Shown one piece after another: positions 9,150 to 17,264 of a DNA stretch of 64,000 nt; within the stretch, counting starts at the first letter, position 1; each line of letters opens with the position of its first letter. A model generated the notes under the pieces. The model did no database searches and was not told where the DNA came from. It saw nothing but the letters and a program-made list of their open reading frames with translations. Both the position numbers and the translations under genes were made by a program. Source of the DNA: Chloroflexota bacterium (lineage in GTDB: Bacteria; Chloroflexota; Dehalococcoidia; Lucifugimonadales; Lucifugimonadaceae); assembly GCA_002730555.1 (NCBI GenBank), contig PCAM01000012.1, positions 40,907 to 104,906 on the forward strand. The letters are read 5' to 3'.

Positions 9150-9620
9150 GTGCTGGCATTCCTGCGATCCGCGGCGCGCGTCTTCGAATCTGAACTGGGC
9201 ATCGACGTTCAACTGACGGGCGAAGAGATGCGCCAAGACTCCGTAACGACAGAAGACATCTCAGTCTTTCTGCGTGTCAGCGGGCAGATCAAGGGCAGTA
9301 TTTATTTCGGCATGGACCGGGCGGTGGCGCTTGAGCTTCTCACAATCGAACGGCGGCACCCGGCTTCCGGCATCGGCGTCAAATCCATAACGAACTGGAA
9401 CAGGTTGGTCGGACGGATCGGCGGCCACGTTCAATGTGAATTCGCTGACGCGGGCTACAGCGTGGGTATCTCTTCGGCGTCGACAATCCGGCCGATTGGG
9501 ATGAAGATAGCGCGTTTCAGTGCTTTCCATATCGTGGCGAACCTGGATATCGAAAAAGATCCCATCACAGCGCACATGAGCCTCCGACGGTCGACCTCAG
9601 AGGGCGTTCTCGCAGCCTGA
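9150..9620 (+). CDS. CheX-like domain protein
   Basis: 156 residues resembling the chemotaxis phosphatase CheX/CheC-like fold: an N-terminal helix (ARVFESELGIDV), a beta segment DISVFLRVSGQIKGSIYFGM, an N..GRIGGH helix (residues 83-94) and a final VANLDIE strand. The N..GxxGG helix replaces the E..N phosphatase signature, so catalytic activity is doubtful. The GTG start at 9150 has no good Shine-Dalgarno sequence and the frame is open upstream without an ATG, so the true N-terminus could be longer. No chemotaxis genes are nearby; a role in c-di-GMP or two-component signalling is only a guess. Confidence 0.65.
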   Translation: MLAFLRSAARVFESELGIDVQLTGEEMRQDSVTTEDISVFLRVSGQIKGSIYFGMDRAVALELLTIERRHPASGIGVKSITNWNRLVGRIGGHVQCEFADAGYSVGISSASTIRPIGMKIARFSAFHIVANLDIEKDPITAHMSLRRSTSEGVLAA

Positions 9621-9685
9621 CCTGCGAGCCGGTCAATCCCGGCGAGGCCACTGCGTAGAACCGGGACGAGGCCGGGAACCGGTGT

Positions 9686-10591
9686 CTACTCACGTGGCCG
9701 CGCACTGTAATCGCCGTAAGGCGTGTCACGCCATGCCACCGCGGCCCGGAAACCGCCCTCTTTCATCGTGTCCTGCCAGGTGTACGAATGCTCCGTGAAC
9801 TGGCCGGCGGCGTCGAGGTCCGTGCTTGAGCGGACGGACGAGTAGATGCCCATGTTCTCGTAGAAGCGGTTCATGTTGAGCTTGAGGATCGCCAAGTTGT
9901 CCGCCGTCATGTTTGCGATGCGATCCGCCAGCGCTATCGTCCTGTCCTCCAGCTCGTCCTCCGGCCAGGCGTAGTTGATCATCCCCATCTCTTCCGCTTC
10001 GGTCCCGGTCACCGGGTCGCCGGTGAGATAAAGCTCTTTGGCCTTGCGCATGCCGATCACAAGTGGCCAGATAACGCCGGTGCGGCTCGTTCCCATGCCG
10101 CGCAGGCCCGGGTGCCCCAGCTGCGCGTCTTCCGTGGCGACCACGAGATCGGCCATCATCGCAAGCTCACACCCGCCGGCAATGGCGAAACCGTGGACCT
10201 GGGCGATCGTCACCTTCGCCATGTTCCAGAAGTACATGTGGATATCGGTTATCTGTTGCATCGACGTCCGTATGCCCATCAGCATGCGGCGGTTCTTGCC
10301 GTCCACTACCTTGTGGCTGCGCACCTGGCCGTCTGATCCTTCGCCGCGCGGCGTGGTGATGTCGTAACCGGCGCAGAACGCCCTGCCCGAACCCCTGACG
10401 ATGATGGCGCGCACGCCGTCGTCCGCCTCCAGCTCGTGCAGCACGTCCCAGAATTCGTAGAGCAACTCCTGCGACAGCGCGTTGAGCTTCTCCGGTCGGT
10501 TGAGCGTCACACGGGCGACACGCCCGTCGGTTCCAACACGATCGATCAAAAGGTTCTCGTATTTGTCTGACCCTGCATCATTCTCAGGCAT
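9686..10591 (-). CDS. Enoyl-CoA hydratase/isomerase family protein
   Basis: A 301-residue crotonase-fold protein. NRPEKLNALS and RAFCAGYDIT supply the first oxyanion-hole segment, and VHGFAIAGGCELAMMADLVV the second. A strong GGAGGCG Shine-Dalgarno sequence precedes the ATG at 10591, which rules out the longer frame to 10624. It has an insertion of about 30 residues after the CAGYD motif (GEGSDGQVRSHKVVDGKNRR) and a C-terminal extension compared with standard crotonases. Divergently transcribed from the LLM oxidoreductase at 10818. The exact acyl-CoA substrate cannot be read from the sequence. Confidence 0.88.
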   Translation of the reverse strand: MPENDAGSDKYENLLIDRVGTDGRVARVTLNRPEKLNALSQELLYEFWDVLHELEADDGVRAIIVRGSGRAFCAGYDITTPRGEGSDGQVRSHKVVDGKNRRMLMGIRTSMQQITDIHMYFWNMAKVTIAQVHGFAIAGGCELAMMADLVVATEDAQLGHPGLRGMGTSRTGVIWPLVIGMRKAKELYLTGDPVTGTEAEEMGMINYAWPEDELEDRTIALADRIANMTADNLAILKLNMNRFYENMGIYSSVRSSTDLDAAGQFTEHSYTWQDTMKEGGFRAAVAWRDTPYGDYSARPRE

Positions 10592-10817
10592 CGTTCGCCT
10601 CCACCAGCTTGTTGGATAGTCCACCCCATGCGGGTGGCATGGTCTGAATTGGCTGAGCGGATTCTAAATCTCCCAACATCGATGCGGAGATAAACTTGGC
10701 ATGAAGACTTCACGGATTCCTCACGTGAGTTCGGGCAAGGTGTGCGAGGCTCCCGCAATTGGCAGCCGCGTTCGCGCCAGCGCCGTGATCTCGCGTCAAG
10801 TCAATAGGAGGATTCCC

Positions 10818-11897
10818 GTGGACATCGGCTTGATGTTTTTGTTCAGCGACTTCTCGAAACTCTCCCAGAAGCAGACCTTTTCGGAGGTCTTGGAAGAGAT
10901 CGATTACGCGGAAGAGCTCGGTTTTGATTCGGTCTGGCTTCCCGAGCACCATTTCGCGACACCCGGACTTCTAGGCAACCCTCTCGTGCTCGCAGCGGCT
11001 GTGGCCGAACGAACCGAGCGTATTAAGATCGGCATCGCCGCCACCGTGCTGCCGTTCCAGCATCCTCTGCGGATCGCCGAAGACGCCGCGCTCGTGGACG
11101 TCCTCAGCAACGGCCGACTCATGCTCGGCGTCGGGAGGGGCTGGCAGGTCCCGGAGTTTGAGACGTTCCAGATCGACCAGACGCAGTCACGTGAGATGTT
11201 CGCCGAGAGCCTGGATATCATCACGAAAGCCTGGACGGAAGACTCCTTCTCGTACGAGGGCAAGTTCTGGCAGTTCAAAGATGTTTCGACATTCCCGAAG
11301 CCGGTCCAGAAACCATATCCACCAATCTTATGGACCGTGGTGACTCCCGGTTCGTACGAAAAGGCCGCTATTGAGGGCTACTCGGTGATCCGTTCGCTGA
11401 ACTTCGTGTCGCTGGACACAGTCGAGATCGGCACCGCGGCCTTCAGGGCCGAGATCGAGAAACAGGGCAAGCAGCTTTCAGATTACGAAATGCCCCTAAC
11501 AGCCAAAGTGTACGTTGCTCCGACCGACGAGGAAGCAGAACGGGATGCAGCGCCCAACGCGCGGTGGTTCTACAACGCCCTTTCGGCGTTCCTGCCAGGT
11601 GCGCCCGGGCGGACGAAGCCGACAAGTGGATACGAGGAGTACCCGGACCAACCGGGAGCGGTGGCCCAGGCCGCAGCCGACGACCTCTGGACGTGGGGAA
11701 CGGCGTACGGATCGCCCGAAACCGTCCTGAAAAAGCTCCGCGACTACCAGGCACGTACCTTCACCAACCACTGGATGTCATGGATGCGCATCGGCGAGCT
11801 TCCCCACGACAAGGTCATGAAGTCGATGGAGCTGTTCGCAAAAGAAGTGATGCCAGCATTGCGGGAAGACGCAGAGGCAGAGGTCAGCGCCGATTAA
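10818..11897 (+). CDS. LLM class flavin-dependent oxidoreductase
   Basis: 359 residues of the luciferase-like monooxygenase fold, binding FMN or F420. DIGLMFLFSD at the start, EELGFDSVWLPEHHF (about 30-44), GIAATVLPFQHPLRIAED and VDVLSNGRLMLGVGRGW are typical. I chose the GTG at 10818 because AGGAGG lies 8 nt upstream; the frame is open 39 codons further but that part is basic and unlike the family. Such enzymes are numerous in SAR202-type Chloroflexota and have been linked to oxidation of recalcitrant organic matter, which is background knowledge rather than evidence here. A strong terminator follows. Confidence 0.9.
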   Translation: MDIGLMFLFSDFSKLSQKQTFSEVLEEIDYAEELGFDSVWLPEHHFATPGLLGNPLVLAAAVAERTERIKIGIAATVLPFQHPLRIAEDAALVDVLSNGRLMLGVGRGWQVPEFETFQIDQTQSREMFAESLDIITKAWTEDSFSYEGKFWQFKDVSTFPKPVQKPYPPILWTVVTPGSYEKAAIEGYSVIRSLNFVSLDTVEIGTAAFRAEIEKQGKQLSDYEMPLTAKVYVAPTDEEAERDAAPNARWFYNALSAFLPGAPGRTKPTSGYEEYPDQPGAVAQAAADDLWTWGTAYGSPETVLKKLRDYQARTFTNHWMSWMRIGELPHDKVMKSMELFAKEVMPALREDAEAEVSAD

Positions 11898-11918
11898 ATA
11901 GCCCGCTCCCGATGGTCC

Positions 11919-11990
11919 AAAATACCTGAGATGCGGTAGCCTCGCCCTCTCGCTTGGTCGAGCAGGCGAGGCACGTGACTCAGGTATTTT
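11919..11990 (+). terminator. Nested-hairpin intrinsic terminator
   Basis: AAAATACCTGAG (11919-11930) pairs perfectly with CTCAGGTATTTT (11979-11990), with an inner CCTCGCC/GGCGAGG stem (11940-11946/11965-11971). The T-run TTTTTATTT begins within the right arm. It starts 21 nt after the LLM gene stop. Confidence 0.75.
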
Positions 11991-12023
11991 TATTTGCCAA
12001 ATTCGCAAGCATCGGAGGACTTC

Positions 12024-12791
12024 ATGCCCAGACAGGTCGACGGACGAGTGGCGCTGGTGACGGGCGCTGGATCGGGGATCGGCCGCGCGACGGCGCTCCG
12101 GTTTGGGGCGGAAGGCGCACGTGTGGTTGTAGCGGATATAGTGCTGCAAGCGGGCGAGGAAACGGCGCGGCTGGTCCAGGACGCCGGGGGTGAGGCGCTG
12201 GCCGTGCGTGTCGACGTGACCGACGAAGATTCTGTTCGTTCGATGGTCGAGTTCACGGTGTCCCGGTACGGCAGGTTGGACTGCGCTCACAACAACGCCG
12301 GTATTCTCGGTCCGGTTGCCGAGATGACTGAGTACCCCCGAGCGGATTATGATCAGGTGATCTCCGTCAACGTGACGGGCGTTTGGCTGTGTATGCAGGC
12401 AGAGCTGCGTCAGATGCTTACGCAAGACCCGCCACAAGGCGGCCATTCGATCGTCAACACAGCGTCCGTCGCGGGGCTCGTTGGCAGCCCGACGATACCA
12501 GCATACTCGGCGAGCAAGCATGCAGTGGTGGGTATGACGAACTCGGCGGCACGGGGCTACGGGAAGCGCGGGATACGCGTGAACTCGGTCTGCCCCGCCC
12601 TCGTCGACACCCCGCTTGCGCAACCGCTGTTTGAGAACGCCGAGTCCGAGGAACGGATGCGCCTCCGTCAGGCGGTTGGCCGTTTTGGGGACGTAGAAGA
12701 GATCGCTTCAACCGTTGTCTGGCTTTCTTCCGGCGACGCCTCGTTCATCACGGGAACGCCCATGAGAGTGGACGGCGGCGCGCTGGCGTAG
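12024..12791 (+). CDS. SDR family NAD(P)-dependent oxidoreductase
   Basis: A 255-residue classical short-chain dehydrogenase. The cofactor motif TGAGSGIG is at residues 13-20, NNAG at 90-93, the catalytic serine in NTASVAG (Ser148), and YSASK at 161-165 with Tyr161 and Lys165. A C-terminal FITGTPMRVDGGALA completes the fold. GGAGGA sits 6 nt before the chosen ATG. Asp38 after the second strand (VVVADIV) suggests NAD rather than NADP, by family rule. The substrate is unknown. It stands alone between a terminator and a repeat-rich gap. Confidence 0.92.
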   Translation: MPRQVDGRVALVTGAGSGIGRATALRFGAEGARVVVADIVLQAGEETARLVQDAGGEALAVRVDVTDEDSVRSMVEFTVSRYGRLDCAHNNAGILGPVAEMTEYPRADYDQVISVNVTGVWLCMQAELRQMLTQDPPQGGHSIVNTASVAGLVGSPTIPAYSASKHAVVGMTNSAARGYGKRGIRVNSVCPALVDTPLAQPLFENAESEERMRLRQAVGRFGDVEEIASTVVWLSSGDASFITGTPMRVDGGALA

Positions 12792-12904
12792 AAGGGCAAG
12801 GGTGGGAACCTGCCCTTCCAAGGAAGGTTGACGAGAAGTCCTTTACCGTTTGAAAGAGTTGTTTGCCATAACGCCGCGTTAGCGAATCGGCCTTCTGACG
12901 AAGG

Positions 12905-12942
12905 CCCCCTCATCCTGCACCTTCTCCCGATTGGGAGAGGGG
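12905..12942. repeat. Intergenic repeat, family A
   Basis: CCCCCTCATCCTGCACCTTC followed by TCTCCCGATTGGGAGAGGGG. Confidence 0.7.
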
Positions 12943-12984
12943 AATACCAGAACCGTTCGCTCTGCTTTCACCTCTGCCGGCGAC

Positions 12985-13142
12985 AACACTGTAGGGGCGG
13001 ATCGTTATCCGCCCTCGGGTCGATCGGTATCGCCCCGGTTCGGTTGATTGGGCGGTCGTGAATTACGGACGTGGCAGAGTGCAGACCGGGAGATTCTGAA
13101 TCAAGTTCAGGACAGGCTCTTCGCCTTGGGCTCAGGATGACA
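12985..13142. repeat. Composite repeat, family B followed by family C
   Basis: Starts ACACTGTAGGGGCGGATCGT and ends with GATTCTGAATCAAGTTCAGG...GGCTCAGGATGACA. The first half aligns by eye with 43675-43790 and the family C half with 43520-43577. Confidence 0.65.
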
Positions 13143-13182
13143 AACCGGTCTGACTGCGAAACAACACACGTGTAAACCATCA

Positions 13183-13240
13183 CGCCGTAGGGGCGGCGCT
13201 TGCCCCGCCCGAGGGCGGATACTAATCCGCCCCCACGCGT
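13183..13240. repeat. Intergenic repeat, family B (two cores)
   Basis: GCCGTAGGGGCGGCGCTTGC, CCCGCCCGAGGGCGGATACT and AATCCGCCCCCACG: two overlapping inverted cores. Confidence 0.65.
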
Positions 13241-13283
13241 GTATCGGTTGAACGTTGGCTCCGGGTCACATGCGTTCCGGTGC

Positions 13284-13964
13284 CTAGCCCCCGCTGAGCA
13301 CCTTGTGGGCCAGTAGGCGGCTGCGGTCGGTGTCGGTCAGGTAGGGCTCGATCTTGTTCACGAACTGCGCCATGGTGTCTACCAGTGCGCCGCTGTTGTC
13401 GATCGTTATCTTGTTGCCCAGCAGAGACCAGTCGACCAGCTCTTTGAACCGCTTCTTGACGTTGTCGACATCGTCCGGCTTCACGATGTCGTTCTCGTGC
13501 GGATCGTCCTTCATGCGCTGCTTGATCACGTCCGTGTCGGCCGTGATATGCACAATCACGCTGTCCCTGGTGAAGTAAAGGATCGTCTTCTCCACCTGAT
13601 GCATCACGAGCTCACGATCGAAGTTGTAACCCTTCTGGCCGTACCCGAAGTACAGCGGGGCGTACGCGGCGTCATCGATGTGACCGCCTACAACTATGCC
13701 GTCGTCGCCGTTATAGGTGCTCATCTGCGTGTGGTAGTAGAGGCTGTGGCGCTGGTGCATCTCCTTGAACTTTGGAGTCGCCGCCAGCAGCCATTCCTGC
13801 TCTTCGGAAGTCGTGTTATCGGGGTGCCCAGACGTGTGTGGGATCTTCCAGTGCTCGTGAATCAGGGAGAAGCGGGCGCCCATGTTCTCCGACATCCAGT
13901 CGTCGATGGCATGGGCGACTGTCGTGGTTCCGGCGTATTCACATCCGGCGAGTAGCAGGCGCAT
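13284..13964 (-). CDS. P-loop-like nucleotide-binding protein of unknown function
   Basis: 226 residues. The N-terminus LLLAGCEYAGTTTVAHAID looks like a Walker A strand-loop-helix, but the invariant lysine is replaced by threonine (G7-C-E-Y-A-G12-T13-T14). The strand VIVHITADTDVIKQRM and the following RFKELVDWS helix resemble the lid region of thymidylate/deoxynucleoside-kinase-like folds. The ATG at 13964 has GGGAG 9 nt upstream; the frame is open six codons further. Alone between repeats and the acyl-CoA ligase. I do not recognise a specific family; a small-molecule kinase-like or sulfotransferase-like role is possible. Confidence 0.75.
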   Translation of the reverse strand: MRLLLAGCEYAGTTTVAHAIDDWMSENMGARFSLIHEHWKIPHTSGHPDNTTSEEQEWLLAATPKFKEMHQRHSLYYHTQMSTYNGDDGIVVGGHIDDAAYAPLYFGYGQKGYNFDRELVMHQVEKTILYFTRDSVIVHITADTDVIKQRMKDDPHENDIVKPDDVDNVKKRFKELVDWSLLGNKITIDNSGALVDTMAQFVNKIEPYLTDTDRSRLLAHKVLSGG

Positions 13965-14100
13965 TAGATCTCCCTGCCCCACTGGGGGCGGCTCTTCCAG
14001 TAGAGGCGTAGTTCAGGTCTCTCCGACAAACCAAAGGAGTGCGTTTCTCTCATATTGAATTCTCCCACATCCTTCTACGGCGCAGAAGGGTAGGATCCGA

Positions 14101-14126
14101 GCCCTCTCCCGCTAAGGGAAGGGGCT
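14101..14126. repeat. Intergenic repeat, family A (short)
   Basis: CCCTCTCCCGCTAAGGGAAG plus GGGC, directly after the acyl-CoA ligase stop; the imperfect hairpin may act in 3' end formation. Confidence 0.5.
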
Positions 14127-15701
14127 TCAGAGCTCCTGAGCCCCGCCGAACGTTTCTTTGACCCGCGGGCGGATCACCTTGCCGAGCGCGTTCCTCGGCA
14201 GTTCGTCCGCGAAATGAATCTTCTCCGGCTTCTTGTAACTGGCAAGCACCCGGCGTGTGTGCTCAATAAGTTCCGTTTCTGTTACCACCGTTCCATTCTC
14301 GATCACCACCACGGCGTGGACAATCTCGCCCCATGTGGTGTCCGGTACACCAATAACGGAGGCCTCCCGGACTGCTTCGTGGCTCTCCAACGCCTCTTCA
14401 ACCTCTTCCGGCGAGATCATCTCTCCGCCGCGTTTGATGATCTCCCGGGCGCGGCCGGTCAGGAAGATGTAGCCATCTTCGTCCCGGTAACCAAGGTCGC
14501 CGGTGTGGAGCCAGCCGGCGCTGTTCAGCGCTTTGTTCGTGTCGTCTCCCCAGTAACCCTTCATGAGTCGCTTGCCGCGAGCGACGATCTCTCCCAGCTC
14601 GTTTTCGGGGACTTGATGGCCTTCTTCGTTCATTATCTGGACTTCAACGCCATCGAGAGGAACGCCGATGGATCGCAGCCGCCTGCGCTTCTTTTCGATC
14701 TCCTCCGGCGTTCCGGTGAGATCGTGGTCCTCCGGCGGGAGCATGGTTATGGTGGCGGCCGTTTCGGTCTGGCCGAAGGCGTTGATGAACTTGACCCCGG
14801 GGAACCGCTCGATTGCTTCAAGGATTACCGATTCCGGCATGGCGGCCGCACCGTATGTGATTACGTCCAGGCTGGAGAGATCAAAATTGCTGAACTTCGG
14901 GTGATCCATCAGGGTCTTCAGCATGGTCGGGACCATCATCGCCCTGGTCACGTTCTCCCTCTGGACCAGCTCCATCCAGCCTTCAGGTTCGAACTGCGGC
15001 TGAAGGACCAGGGTACGGCCACCCCACACGCCGGACATCATCGATTGAACGCCGGCGATGTGATAGAGCGGGACCGTGAGGAGATTGCACTCGATGGCGT
15101 CCGGGTCCGCCGGGGGCACGTTGTCCATCACGAAGGATGTGAAGCTGCCGTGTGTGAGCGTGACGCCCTTTGGCGCGGAGGTGGAGCCCGACGTAAACAT
15201 GATCATCGTCGTGTCGTTGTCGTCGCCGGTCGGGTAACCGAGGTAAGGTTCCGCGGCGCTTATCGCGCCCTCGTAGGAGGCCCAACCGTTCCCCGATGTG
15301 CCGGTTTCAAGCGCTATTCGGCACGTGGTTTCGACATCAACACTGTCGCACGTGTCGATCAGCTTCATGTACCGGGCACCCGCCAGGACGACCGATGGTG
15401 CAGCGCGCTCAAGCATGTGGTTGGCCTCGGTCGTGCGGGACCGGAAGTTCACGGGGACGTAGATGGCGTCCAGCATGGCGGACGCGAAGTAAGTCTCGGC
15501 GTGCGCCGGGGTGTTAACGTCCATCAGGGCAACTCGGTCGCCGGGTCCGACACCCATTCCAGATAGAACGGACGCAAGGCGGGACGCTCGATCCCGGAAA
15601 GTCGCGAAATCCGGCTTTATCTCGCCGTTCTCACCGGCCACAAATGCCGGTCGGTCCGGAACGATCGCACAGGCGATCTCCAGCAGATCGAATGTATTCA
15701 A
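14127..15701 (-). CDS. AMP-dependent acyl-CoA synthetase/ligase
   Basis: A 524-residue adenylate-forming enzyme that activates a carboxylic acid as acyl-AMP and then acyl-CoA. MFTSGSTSAPKGVTLTH is the phosphate loop, FINAFGQTE the aromatic/adenine motif, GWLHTGDLGYRDEDGYIFLT the hinge region, and RNALGKVIRP carries the C-terminal catalytic lysine. The start is TTG at 15701, with GGGAGA 5 nt upstream. It lies 24 nt after the crotonase at 15726, which itself overlaps another crotonase, so the three form a short CoA-metabolism operon. Chain length or aromatic preference cannot be told. Confidence 0.93.
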   Translation of the reverse strand: MNTFDLLEIACAIVPDRPAFVAGENGEIKPDFATFRDRASRLASVLSGMGVGPGDRVALMDVNTPAHAETYFASAMLDAIYVPVNFRSRTTEANHMLERAAPSVVLAGARYMKLIDTCDSVDVETTCRIALETGTSGNGWASYEGAISAAEPYLGYPTGDDNDTTMIMFTSGSTSAPKGVTLTHGSFTSFVMDNVPPADPDAIECNLLTVPLYHIAGVQSMMSGVWGGRTLVLQPQFEPEGWMELVQRENVTRAMMVPTMLKTLMDHPKFSNFDLSSLDVITYGAAAMPESVILEAIERFPGVKFINAFGQTETAATITMLPPEDHDLTGTPEEIEKKRRRLRSIGVPLDGVEVQIMNEEGHQVPENELGEIVARGKRLMKGYWGDDTNKALNSAGWLHTGDLGYRDEDGYIFLTGRAREIIKRGGEMISPEEVEEALESHEAVREASVIGVPDTTWGEIVHAVVVIENGTVVTETELIEHTRRVLASYKKPEKIHFADELPRNALGKVIRPRVKETFGGAQEL

Positions 15702-15725
15702 AGGTCTCCCGGTTTCGGAGTGGGG

Positions 15726-16466
15726 CTAGGTTCCTGCTACGTTACGGCACAACATGATAGACAGCCTTCGTTCGAGCGCAAGGCCGTCAACCAGTGGAAG
15801 ATCACGTGCGGCAGCTAACGAAGCCTTGATCGCACCGGCCAGTGCCCGGTCAATCCCGGCCAGCTCCCCGGCAATTCGTTCCGATTCCGTCGCCAGTTCG
15901 GTTGTCGTAACAACGCGCTCAATCAGGCCATCGTCCCGCGCACCCGTCGCGTCCAGTCGGCGACCCGTTAGCAGCATGTCGAGCGCCCGTCCCTTCCGGA
16001 TCGCCCGCGGCAACGTCTGTGTGCCGCCGGCCGCGGCGATCAGGCCGTAGCAGGTCTCGGGCATCGAGAACACTGCGTCGTCCGCGGCGATACGAATGTC
16101 GCACAGCATCGCCAGCTCAACGCCGGAGCCGATCACGTGGCCGTGCAACGCCGCGATGGTGGGCACGGGAAGGTTCCTCAATACGCCGAATACGTCCCGT
16201 TCCCAGCGGGCGTGGCGAGCAGCGGCCTGCGAGGGCGCACTGCCGAATTCTGATAGATCGGCCCCGGCGCAGAACCCGCGGTCGCCCGCTCCCCGGAGCA
16301 GGACAGCGGCGACGTCCGTGTCCCACTTGACGGCGTCAAGTACCTCGGAAAGATCGTCCCTCATCTGGACGTTGAAGGCGTTGATCACAGCGGGCCGGTT
16401 CAGGACGATGTGAGCGACCGGTCCGTGTTTCTCGTATATGACGGTCCTGAAGGGGCTGTCCGTCAT
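15726..16466 (-). CDS. Enoyl-CoA hydratase/isomerase family protein
   Basis: 246 residues with standard crotonase features: NRPAVINAFNVQMRDDL, RGFCAGADLSEFG (first oxyanion segment) and LHGHVIGSGVELAMLCDIRI (second). Asp-rich acid/base positions are only partly conserved: residues after the second oxyanion segment read SMPETCYGLIAAAGGTQTLP, keeping the glutamate in PETCYG. Its start overlaps the stop of the preceding crotonase-like gene (ATGA), indicating translational coupling. It precedes an acyl-CoA ligase. Confidence 0.9.
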   Translation of the reverse strand: MTDSPFRTVIYEKHGPVAHIVLNRPAVINAFNVQMRDDLSEVLDAVKWDTDVAAVLLRGAGDRGFCAGADLSEFGSAPSQAAARHARWERDVFGVLRNLPVPTIAALHGHVIGSGVELAMLCDIRIAADDAVFSMPETCYGLIAAAGGTQTLPRAIRKGRALDMLLTGRRLDATGARDDGLIERVVTTTELATESERIAGELAGIDRALAGAIKASLAAARDLPLVDGLALERRLSIMLCRNVAGT

Positions 16467-17167
16467 GTTTCTGGATCTTTGCCGGGGGGGGTTGGACGGA
16501 ATCCGGGTTGCCGGCGCTCCTTGAAGGCGTCGATTCCCTCTGCTCGTTCGGGGTCGGTGTGGAGAAGGATCGCCAGATCGGCTTCGAGATGAAGCGCATG
16601 TTCGAGCGGCATGTCGCCGCCCTTCAGGACAGCCTCTTTTGTGAAAACACTGGCCGCACGTCCGTGGGCTGCTATCGCAGTTGCGATCTCATCCGCCCGC
16701 TGACGCGCCTTCCTGGGGGCTGCGATCTCGGTGACGAGGCCAGCGGCGAACGCTTCTTCAGCGCTGATGGTCCGCCCGATAAGGAGCATGTCGGCGGCAA
16801 GCCCGGGGCCGACCACCCGCGGCAGGCGCTGCGTCCCGCCGTCGGACGGCAGTTTCCCGCGTTCGCTGACCATCATGGCGAATGTGGTTTCGGGCTCACA
16901 TACGCGGATATCGGCAGCAAGCGCCAGCTCAAGAGCCCGATCTTCGATCCGCCCAGACAGACCGGCGACAACCGGCATTCCCAGGGCAGCGAGGAGGGCC
17001 GGAGCACCCGGCTCCACCGCCTCTCGGTCGCCCGTCAGATGGATCACGACGACCCGCGCGGATTCGTCCGCCGCGGCGTTGGCGCAGGCGTCCTGGAACA
17101 CCGTCCCGTCTCCGACCGGAATGGTCAGGACGCCATCGCCGGACGTTTTCTTGTTCAGACTACTCAT
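16463..17167 (-). CDS. Divergent crotonase-fold protein
   Basis: 234 residues from the ATG at 17167. The C-terminal two thirds look like enoyl-CoA hydratase (GGTQRLPRVVGPGLAADMLL, ISAEEAFAAGLVTEI), but the N-terminal half is eroded: there is no NRP..NAL segment, no CAGxDL, and the second oxyanion segment reads GLSGRIEDRALELALAADIR without the usual glycines. It may be a non-catalytic partner of the crotonase that overlaps its 3' end. The frame is open to 17278; a TTG 5 codons upstream is another possible start. No clear Shine-Dalgarno sequence. Confidence 0.75.
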   Translation of the reverse strand: MSSLNKKTSGDGVLTIPVGDGTVFQDACANAAADESARVVVIHLTGDREAVEPGAPALLAALGMPVVAGLSGRIEDRALELALAADIRVCEPETTFAMMVSERGKLPSDGGTQRLPRVVGPGLAADMLLIGRTISAEEAFAAGLVTEIAAPRKARQRADEIATAIAAHGRAASVFTKEAVLKGGDMPLEHALHLEADLAILLHTDPERAEGIDAFKERRQPGFRPTPPGKDPET

Positions 17168-17264
17168 GAGAATGGTTTCAAGTTCATTAGCTGCATCGCT
17201 GGTGCGAGCCGCGACCCTGATATTACAGTCGCGCGTCGACGATCTGGGCCTAAAGGGTTCAGAA

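Larger units (their letters stand above)
12792..13283. other. Gene-free 492-base stretch of repeats
   Basis: Made almost wholly of repeat family members A, B and C (listed separately). Parts of the order here (family B core, a CGGGTCGAT...TATCGCCCC tract, GAATTACGGACG, then family C) are shared with 43480-43790. Confidence 0.65.

Noticed and set aside
14214..15566. 450-residue open frame on the plus strand
   Set aside because: It is antisense to the acyl-CoA ligase, whose motifs are complete; the antisense product has no recognisable domain. High-GC shadow.
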